The position numbers and the translations under genes were made by a program. A DNA stretch of 13,514 nucleotides from DAONJL01 sp035405645 [NCBI: bacterium] (GTDB lineage Bacteria > JAGOBX01 > DAONJL01): assembly GCA_035405645.1 (NCBI GenBank), contig DAONJL010000041.1, positions 1 through 13,514 of the forward strand, written 5' to 3'. The notes below the pieces were generated by a model. It saw nothing but the letters and a program-made list of their open reading frames with translations, did not search any database and was not told where the DNA came from. This document shows, in pieces, positions 12,401-13,514 of the stretch. How positions within the stretch are numbered: the stretch's first letter is position 1; the number at the start of each line of letters is the position of its first letter.

Positions 12401-13514
12401 CTCCACCAGTGATAGTAAAATTTTATGTTGAAAATGGTGGAATAGAAAAAGTAAAGAATCACATAAAGAGTGGTGATACTGTTGTAGATATTTATTGTTA
12501 TGTAAAAGATGATATAGCAACAGGTTATTTACGATTAAAAGCAGATTTAAGTAGTATTACAGGCAGGAGCATTGATAAGGCAGTTGAACCAGATAATTAT
12601 GATGGTATAGCAGGTATAGCATACTGGCGAAATGTTTCGATAAATAATAAAGAATTATTAGAAGGTGATACAATTTTAATAAAAGTAGAAGTAGCAGATT
12701 TCTTTAATACATCAGCAAAAGAAACGATAATTAAATTTACTGGTAATTATAAATTTATTGATGTAAATACAATATCAGATACAATCATAGAGATTGATGC
12801 TGGTGATACAATTGGGAAAGGCAAATTAATAATAAGTAAGACATCATTAAAAACACCTGAAACAATAATAATGAACCTTAAAAATAATAATGATACAAGA
12901 GTAAAAGAAATAGGTGATACAACTGGCTGGGCATTTGTTGTTCAAATAAATTCATTTAATAAGACAAGAAAAGCAATAAATTTGAAAAAAGTAATAAGTA
13001 ATTATCGAACAGCACAGGGCACAATAAGAACTGATGGTATAGAATATGCCCAATATGAATTAAATATTGCATTAGTCCATACTGAATATGATAGTCAGAT
13101 TCTTTTAGAGCATAATGATGAATTTGTTAATTATCCGCCAATAGAAATCGAGGTAGAATATCCAGCAACGATGGATGATATTGAAGCACGTAAATTAAGA
13201 TTTTATTATTTAAGTGAAGATTTACGATGGTTTGATGAACAACCGACTGAAGCACCTGATTTAGTAAATAAGAAGATAAGAGCAAGATTAACAAGATTTT
13301 CAATTTATGTGCTTGGTACACCAATATATAGTGATTTATCGCATTTTAATGTATATCCAAATCCATGGACGCCATATAGCATTAGAGATGGTATTTATTT
13401 TGATAATATACCAGCTGGCACGAATCTCAGGATATACAATATCGCAGGTGAATTAATTGATGAACAATTCAATTTGCCAGGTGGAACAGCAAAATGGGAT
13501 TTAAGAAATAAGAG
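1..13514 (+). CDS. Giant modular secreted/surface protein, internal fragment, open at both ends
   Basis: Frame +1 has no stop codon across the whole window, giving at least 4504 residues. The gene enters from upstream and leaves downstream. No signal peptide, membrane span or start is visible because the N-terminus lies outside. The chain is rich in Thr, Ser, Asn, Gly, Asp and Tyr, poor in Cys, and almost wholly beta-sandwich in character. In it I recognise five lamin-tail domains, four Fn3-like modules with YYWRV/YYWKV strands, three CBM9-like entry motifs, several invasin-like (Big-1) domains, one PD40/TolB-like propeller segment and a C-terminal 'YPNP' sorting-type domain. No catalytic domain is recognisable. 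Codon use is strongly A-ending (ACA, ATA, GCA, AGA, TTA) throughout, which supports a single real gene. Such architecture is known in secreted adhesin or matrix-type proteins of Gram-negative candidate phyla. A surface adhesive or structural role is inferred, not shown. The C-terminus is probably within tens of codons of the window edge. Confidence 0.96.
469..1053 (+). other. CBM9/DOMON-like beta-sandwich domain 1
   Basis: Residues about 157-351. It opens with 'ITINGDTSDW', matching the entry signature of CBM9-like and related DOMON-type sandwiches (hydrophobic, x, D/N-G, three residues, D-W). A short 'FYVAWDDTCFYFAYGG' strand pair follows, which is the usual 'x-W-D-x-x-x-L-Y-F' core. Then come 'ADFFVYLQT', where the family presents its calculated-surface strand, and a late 'TEFRINWNAFG' strand that corresponds to the 'E..IPW..LG' segment. 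Family members bind sugars, haem or other ligands. Ligand residues cannot be assigned here. Confidence is moderate for the fold and low for any ligand. Confidence 0.62.
1054..1362 (+). other. Fibronectin type III-like module 1
   Basis: Residues about 352-454. 'NNAPTVTIVAPTAG' is a linker plus first strand, 'VRFSWSYSDAD' supplies the core tryptophan, 'MYNIQFSTTNTF' is the C-C' strand region, and 'GTYYWRVRVYDGQEWSS' is the hallmark late strand of Fn3-like domains in bacterial secreted proteins. The same strand recurs near residues 881, 1598 and 2881, so this is one member of a four-copy family in the chain. Probable role: spacer or adhesive module. Confidence 0.75.
1363..1848 (+). other. Ig-like beta-sandwich, family not identified
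   Basis: Residues about 455-616, between Fn3-like 1 and the first lamin-tail domain. Visible strands are 'YCTLTVRSYKNDFTAAYIRV', an aromatic 'YDYWSGTIPV' turn, and 'AYCYFRLYVVDGNDTHTVS'. The order 'W.G.IP......YFRLYVVDG' resembles the Ig-like N-terminal domain of some alpha-amylase-family enzymes and pre-catalytic sandwich domains. No enzyme follows, however, so only the fold is proposed. It ends in a Ser-rich linker at about residues 590-605. Confidence 0.4.
1849..2400 (+). other. Lamin-tail domain LTD1
   Basis: Residues about 617-800. It begins 'DILITEVMPNEPG', followed by 'YEYIEIYNNTASTIDLDAY', the two hallmark strands of the lamin-tail family (I-x-E-hydrophobic, then E-x-hydrophobic-E-hydrophobic-Y-N). 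'LLLGPGKYAILID' fits the 'L.PG.Y..L' strand. 'AAIERVDTSVPSG' is the usual 'ER' strand, 'NWVES' matches the 'dW' segment, and 'YYGTPGEKYD' is the closing TPG motif. Bacterial family members are Ig-like extracellular modules without known catalysis. The match covers the full domain length. Confidence 0.88.
2401..2721 (+). other. Fibronectin type III-like module 2
   Basis: Residues about 801-907. It opens 'APTGLSPTNGSGQNTLTPTLSW', a common bacterial Fn3-like first strand and core tryptophan. 'VKFHIQIDTYGTF' follows, and 'WTKYYWRVRTWSRPDF' is the late YYWRV strand. The closing strand 'TDTFYI' leads directly into the next CBM9-like entry motif. It is the second of four related copies. Confidence 0.77.
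2722..3513 (+). other. CBM9/DOMON-like domain 2
   Basis: Residues about 908-1171. It starts 'FIVDADTEDW', the second occurrence of the D-x-x-x-x-D-W entry motif, although the usual Gly after the first Asp is Ala here. 'LKYFSMAMDYNNLYFLIEL' is the classic strand pair with a D-x-x-N-L-Y-F turn, and 'PALVQIALDV' is the following strand. 'NNFFEVAVPFSYIGG' is the E-x-x-(I/V)-P segment. At about 260 residues it is longer than the other two copies, with an insert around residues 955-985 (Gly/Ser/Asp-rich). Ligand unknown. Confidence 0.66.
3514..4176 (+). other. CBM9/DOMON-like domain 3
   Basis: Residues about 1172-1392. After a lead-in of roughly 35 residues it carries 'KVLDGNLGDWV', the cleanest I-D-G-x-x-x-D-W motif of the three. 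'TLWLAFGDENINVAL' is the core strand pair, 'SHFGVIFDTSANTG' comes next, and 'STVEMAIPRSLLGIS' is the conserved E-x-x-I-P-x-x-L-(L/G) strand. It lies directly after the second copy, so copies 2 and 3 form a tandem pair. It is probably a ligand-binding or structural sandwich, with no visible enzyme attached. Confidence 0.66.
4177..4530 (+). other. Ig-like module with Asp/Ser-rich loop
   Basis: Residues about 1393-1510. The strands are 'PPTFVISVKSTPHYDS', an acidic Ser/Asp loop of about 15 residues, 'SFTIIIEAADG', 'SGIELSWKSTT' and 'GIITVEGWARNNYG', with a closing 'DTIIFGFDN'. The layout is that of bacterial Ig-like repeats found before Fn3-like modules. The exact family is not identified. The acidic loop could bind metal, but that is speculative. 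Confidence 0.45.
4531..4875 (+). other. Fibronectin type III-like module 3
   Basis: Residues about 1511-1625. 'NPTTPNLLHPSSQ' is a typical first-strand lead ('.P..P.L..P'), and 'VIRFDWSDATD' gives the core tryptophan. 'LKRYHIWISTNNSF' and 'GIYYWKVKAQDNVLNEG' complete the pattern. The 'F.WSDA.D...G...Y.I.I' arrangement closely parallels module 4 at residues about 2813-2910, so these two look like the nearest relatives within the chain. Confidence 0.78.
4876..5235 (+). other. Ig-like module, SbsA-like pattern
   Basis: Residues about 1626-1745. 'CTVTLNFDTQVNCDNADTTKI' followed by a 'VLTIRLQQSTVNTIAG' strand resembles the bacterial Ig-like (SbsA/Big_5-like) layout, in which 'F(D/S)..V....' precedes 'L.I.L...'. 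Two cysteines about 14 residues apart (near residues 1638 and 1651) could pair in an oxidising compartment. The following strand 'ASIYLSYDTDFV' fits the 'y.v.i...' end of such modules. Family assignment is tentative. Confidence 0.4.
5236..5769 (+). other. Lamin-tail domain LTD2
   Basis: Residues about 1746-1923. It starts 'IIINELYYYPATGDKEWIEL' with 'YNKGSNGWKNLDGW' next, giving the (I/L)-x-I-N-E and E-W-I-E-L-Y-N signatures followed by the 'LDGW.I' strand. 'IMGPGDYLIISN' is the PG-Y strand, 'DLSLYKS' and 'VDFIAWG' are the late strands, and 'TIGRYPNG' replaces the usual ER with GR. 'PADWTEFMDSTPNSVNE' is the closing segment. It is a full-length match and the closest of the five to the family consensus at its entry strands. 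Confidence 0.92.
5770..6216 (+). other. Post-LTD spacer module A, unidentified beta domain
   Basis: Residues about 1924-2072, linking LTD2 to LTD3. I see 'GSAQITAPDSGIGLRGDTGQ' at the start, a middle 'IDSVTITIPYLISWTNNAS' pair, 'NTVSITIKDLRYDGG', and an end strand 'SEISSSPSLKVIP'. The same start (GSAsIT.P) and end (.PSLKVV.P) frame the region after LTD3, so this is one of two copies of a module of about 150 residues. The 'V.I.IP..W' pattern suggests a cohesin- or transglutaminase-adjacent type of Ig sandwich, but I cannot name a family. Confidence 0.5.
6217..6774 (+). other. Lamin-tail domain LTD3
   Basis: Residues about 2073-2258. 'GEILFSEIYPKGTGTTGEWV' and the following 'EFYNRTNYHLGFNGLVL' give the entry strands. 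'IQPYSYFLVVDEGYEG' is the '.P.sYfLvv' strand, 'GDGIALYCP' and 'VLDAVGYG' are the paired late strands, and 'SSYERLSEGA' is the ER strand. The end segment reads 'ASHNPTGGNSKDTNNN', so the TPG motif is replaced by PTGG and is followed by an Asn-rich stretch and 'DFYVRGVPEAQ'. Full length. Confidence 0.9.
6775..7221 (+). other. Post-LTD spacer module B, paralogue of module A
   Basis: Residues about 2259-2407. It starts 'PNGSASITPTNYVAVSGAGE', contains 'WTIVYTCGSVAFTSGVIKVG' with 'IPSSWTAPQ', and closes with 'TTDIRYQPSLKVVNP'. The opening, the 'IP.SW' turn and the closing strand correspond to spacer module A after LTD2. The layout (strand, IP-W turn, long middle, PSLKV end) argues for duplication of a combined LTD+spacer unit. 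Three cysteines lie at about residues 2287, 2335 and 2352. Function unknown. Confidence 0.5.
7222..7587 (+). other. Big-1/invasin-like module, upstream copy a
   Basis: Residues about 2408-2529. 'SFKGSEYEVYITVRDSSNNL' with 'LYGATIIAD' is the E-x-x-(V/I)-x-(V/I)-x-(V/L)-x-D-x-x-x-x-x-hydrophobic-x-G-A signature of Ig-like invasin-type modules. 'GYTNSSGQFYVTLMTSTDSG' is the typical '(T/S)-(D/N)-x-x-G-x' followed by a strand near the C-terminal end. 'LNQFRFYNSVLGETIYKDTT' closes it. An insert of about 20 residues precedes the NSSG turn. Confidence 0.6.
7588..8130 (+). other. Lamin-tail domain LTD4
   Basis: Residues about 2530-2710. 'PFPVISEIAWDGDDQYEFLE' and 'IYNPLSTSVDMTGYHIGDAG' supply the entry strands and the '.D.tGy.i' strand. 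'LPAYGYILIYDD' is the 'lpa.GY.li' strand, 'SGESITIYKDG' and 'FVDRHY' are late strands, and 'SMERLWITRSGD' is the ER strand. 'SWSTS' marks the 'dW..s' segment and 'GKGTPGYANS' is a canonical closing TPG..N motif. Full length. Confidence 0.92.
8131..8436 (+). other. Big-1-like module, upstream copy b
   Basis: Residues about 2711-2812. 'DARIYIRLVQNDGRPVVNHK' with 'VWLRSSRG' gives the '.a.i.v.l.d..g.pv.n..v.l.s' pattern of invasin-type Ig modules, and 'TTSETGVTYGLVYSTTSGTA' with 'TIYVDT' is the G-turn plus final strands. 'GITDTAVVVFDFD' leads into the next Fn3-like module. It is shorter than the upstream copy at residues about 2408-2529. Confidence 0.62.
8437..8730 (+). other. Fibronectin type III-like module 4
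   Basis: Residues about 2813-2910. 'SPSVPMNISSIDTNATNVRF' then 'DWSDASDSHSGMRRYRIQIA' and 'SIYYWRVASQDNVGNVSNWS' give the full Fn3-like series: proline-rich lead, core tryptophan, Y-x-I-x-I strand, and YYWRV-x-x-x-D-x-x-G-N-x-S-x-W end. It is the most canonical of the four copies, and the 'FDWSDASD' turn matches the 'FDWSDATD' turn in copy 3. Confidence 0.82.
8731..9018 (+). other. Ig-like module, Big_9/glucodextranase-B-like pattern
   Basis: Residues about 2911-3006. 'APSIKITNPADYDETSVSYT' then 'TISGTTKNSNFADSIYLYVK' shows the typical start ('P.i.It.P..........i.v.Gt....a..v.v.v'). It ends 'ADVIVAKLIDKFGRTAYDTI', matching the '.i...a.D..G....dti.v' close. It leads straight into LTD5. Fold confidence is good and family naming is approximate. 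Confidence 0.62.
9019..9501 (+). other. Lamin-tail domain LTD5
   Basis: Residues about 3007-3167. 'LKINEIMYNPPVAFGDTKGD' followed by 'WLELYNDTKYATNVKNWKI' is a near-consensus bacterial lamin-tail entry (I-N-E-I-M-Y-N-P, D-W-L-E-L-Y-N). 'IPAYGYLILAAD' is the 'ipa.gYlvla.d' strand, 'TITILNSNGYIVDKITYN' holds the late strands, 'TLERINPDGG' is the ER strand, and 'YGTPGAINS' is the closing TPG motif. It is the shortest and cleanest of the five. Confidence 0.94.
9502..9867 (+). other. Big-1-like module, upstream copy c
   Basis: Residues about 3168-3289. 'DTIAEFRVILINQNRHPARN' with 'HNIKAFTT' fits the '.d.ie..v.l.n....pa.n..i.....' Ig/invasin pattern. 'GATNDSGYIDFYLKNSVAET' with 'VYVTASC' is the G-turn and final strands. 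It resembles the earlier copies that also follow lamin-tail or spacer modules, giving a repeated LTD-then-Big arrangement. The region 9868-9930 after it is a linker. Confidence 0.6.
9931..10800 (+). other. PD40/TolB-like beta-propeller segment
   Basis: Residues about 3311-3600. At least three blade-like repeats are visible: 'EPVFSPDGNNIAYLGRYGGD' with 'TYFDLYKM', then 'QPRLSPNGKHIAFIRYHSWE' leading to 'GEVWVLCDVD', then 'CYNPNWNSTGDVVSWSQDDS' with 'GAFNIKRL'. The (P/N)-x-(F/W/L)-S-P-(D/N)-G-x-x-(I/V)-A-(F/Y) signature is that of PD40 (WD40-like TolB) repeats, and 'ALWAIKPDGTNAN' is the usual I-x-x-x-D-G-T-N-x turn. TolB-type propellers in periplasmic and secreted proteins mediate protein contacts. 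The number of blades cannot be settled by eye. Confidence 0.83.
10801..11412 (+). other. Pre-stalk module ending in a 'HFSLYAIG' strand
   Basis: Residues about 3601-3804. The second half has 'NGGILFDNGKTTISVPANED', then 'QFSNFVELYLYYTTTDLTNL', 'YQLKIYFYNPTTKSWEKYDG', and 'RIRIYTNHFSLYAIGLDRE'. The order (x-hydrophobic-x-hydrophobic-P, L-x-I-Y-x-x-x-x-x-x-x-W-x, then T-N-H-F-S-x-Y-A-I-G) is the pattern of a bacterial C-terminal beta-sandwich that often precedes the sorting domain. The first 70 residues are a Thr/Lys-rich linker (residues 3610-3625). A second copy of the pattern lies at residues about 4249-4443. Confidence 0.55.
11413..11742 (+). other. Big-1-like stalk domain 1
   Basis: Residues about 3805-3914. 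'IISQDTVIYEKGETISFSIS' with 'LKDKEGVGLGKQEVYLRSEP' is the 's.....i..g..i.fsi.l.d..g.glgk..v.l.s' Ig/invasin pattern, then 'GVVTGYIKIDTNSYEQILLK' is the G-turn and last strands. It is the first of three consecutive stalk domains of about 105-112 residues. It is richer in lysine than any module before it. Confidence 0.7.
11743..12078 (+). other. Big-1 (invasin/intimin-type) stalk domain 2
   Basis: Residues about 3915-4026. 'VKTFDNDSVIITIKFKDENN' with 'QFIKGISGRIIVANSDG' is the D-(N/G)-x-D-S-x-x-(I/V)-T-(I/V)-x-(F/L)-x-D-x-x-x-x-x-(I/V)-x-G signature of invasin domains. 'IQQSDENGEIICIIRSTKAG' and 'TKIIKL' are the 'tDenG......sT.aGtk.v' end. Aligned by eye, it shares the STKAG.K..KL ending with the following domain. 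Probable rigid stalk segment. Confidence 0.87.
12079..12396 (+). other. Big-1 (invasin/intimin-type) stalk domain 3
   Basis: Residues about 4027-4132. 'SVCIADGNDSAEITFILRNE' with 'NNEIVKGAAGKITIV' is almost a textbook Big-1 signature (v.ADG.dsa.it..l.......v.G..). 'VDNNGEIKASISSTKAGKKE' with 'VKLV' closes it. Together with domain 2 it forms a clear tandem duplication at protein level. The DNA has diverged, so it is an old duplication. Confidence 0.9.
12397..12744 (+). other. Ig-like module after the stalk
   Basis: Residues about 4133-4248. 'TPPVIVKFYVENGG' is the usual lead of Ig-like modules that follow Big-1 stalks. 'GDTVVDIYCYVKDDIATGYL' with 'RLKADLSSITG' shows the 'D.i.....v.Dd.at....v.aDlSsi.G' pattern, and 'DTILIKVEVADFFNTSAKET' with 'IIKFTG' gives the closing strands. 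The 'aDLSsi.G...' motif recurs in repeat-rich secreted proteins of candidate phyla. No specific ligand is suggested. Confidence 0.55.
12745..13329 (+). other. Pre-sorting beta module with 'RFSIYVLG' strand (second copy)
   Basis: Residues about 4249-4443. 'DAGDTIGKGKLIISKTSLKT' starts it, 'YPPIEIEVEYPATMDDIEAR' with 'KLRFYYLSEDLRWFDEQPTE' gives the central strands and turn, and 'KKIRARLTRFSIYVLGTP' closes it. The V/I-E-Y then L-x-F-Y-Y-x-x-x-x-x-W then R-F-S-x-Y-x-x-G order repeats that of residues about 3601-3804. It sits immediately before the C-terminal sorting domain, its usual place in this type of protein. Confidence 0.58.
13330..13514 (+). other. C-terminal FlgD-Ig/T9SS type A-like sorting domain, truncated by window edge
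   Basis: Residues about 4444-4504. 'HFNVYPNPWTPYSIRDGIYF' then 'DNIPAGTNLRIYNIAGELID' and 'FNLPGGTAKWDLRNK' is the characteristic series: Y-P-N-P opening, I-x-F-x-N-hydrophobic-P, hydrophobic-R-I-Y-x-(I/L)-x-G-E-L-hydrophobic, and a W-D-x-x-N segment. In family members a '..G..(V/A)-(A/P)-S-G-(I/V)-Y-x-Y' strand and the stop follow within some 15-25 residues. In Bacteroidota the related domain is the type IX secretion signal. In candidate phyla it may serve export or anchoring. I infer that the protein is secreted and that only a few residues are missing here. Confidence 0.85.

Noticed and set aside
1-13514. CRISPR array, tandem DNA repeats, insertion sequence or attachment site
   Set aside because: Short words such as the GAT-ACA pair and ACA-ACA runs recur because of codon habits, but there is no regular spacing, no long exact repeat, and no inverted ends or transposase frame.
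1-13514. Alternative genetic code or programmed frameshift
   Set aside because: Frame +1 has no TAA, TAG or TGA at all, so neither is needed. Domain signatures continue in the same frame from one end to the other.

Overview
The window is the inside of one giant gene. Frame +1 is open from base 1 to base 13514: 4504 full codons plus two bases, read line by line with no in-frame TAA, TAG or TGA. Neither the start nor the stop codon is present. I see no second gene, RNA gene, promoter, terminator, mobile element or CRISPR array on either strand.

The product looks like a secreted or surface-exposed, all-beta modular protein built almost wholly from repeated beta-sandwich domains. Approximate order, with borders good to about 10-30 residues: an Ig-like module; a CBM9/DOMON-like sandwich; a Fn3-like module ending in YYWRVR; an Ig-like module; lamin-tail domain LTD1; Fn3-like 2; CBM9-like 2 and 3; an Ig-like module; Fn3-like 3; an Ig-like module; LTD2; spacer module A; LTD3; spacer module B; a Big-1-like module; LTD4; a Big-1-like module; Fn3-like 4; an Ig-like module; LTD5; a Big-1-like module; a TolB/PD40-type beta-propeller segment; a pre-stalk module ending in a 'TNHFSLYAIG' strand; three lysine-rich invasin-type (Big-1) domains in tandem; an Ig-like module; a second module ending in 'LTRFSIYVLG'; and a C-terminal FlgD-Ig/T9SS-type-A-like sorting domain that opens with 'YPNPW' and is cut by the window edge. 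From that last domain I infer that the real C-terminus lies only some tens of bases downstream, while an unknown length is missing upstream.

The DNA is AT-rich with strong A-ending codon use (ACA Thr, ATA Ile, GCA Ala, AGA Arg, TTA Leu). The terminal domain, in the style 'YPNP...IYNIAGELI...W', together with stacked lamin-tail, Big-1 and PD40 modules, is typical of secreted proteins of Gram-negative candidate phyla and FCB relatives (for example WOR-3, Omnitrophota, Elusimicrobiota, Desantisbacteria or Cloacimonadota-like lineages). The phylum is an inference from style only. No conserved housekeeping gene is present to confirm it.

The most notable points are the size, the five lamin-tail domains in one chain, three CBM9-like entry motifs, an embedded PD40 propeller, and a sharp change in composition between the Ser/Thr/Gly/Tyr-rich upstream part and the Lys/Glu/Ile-rich tandem Big-1 stalk. 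I see no recognisable catalytic domain. A giant adhesin, surface-layer or matrix-like protein is the most economical reading, but its function is unknown.
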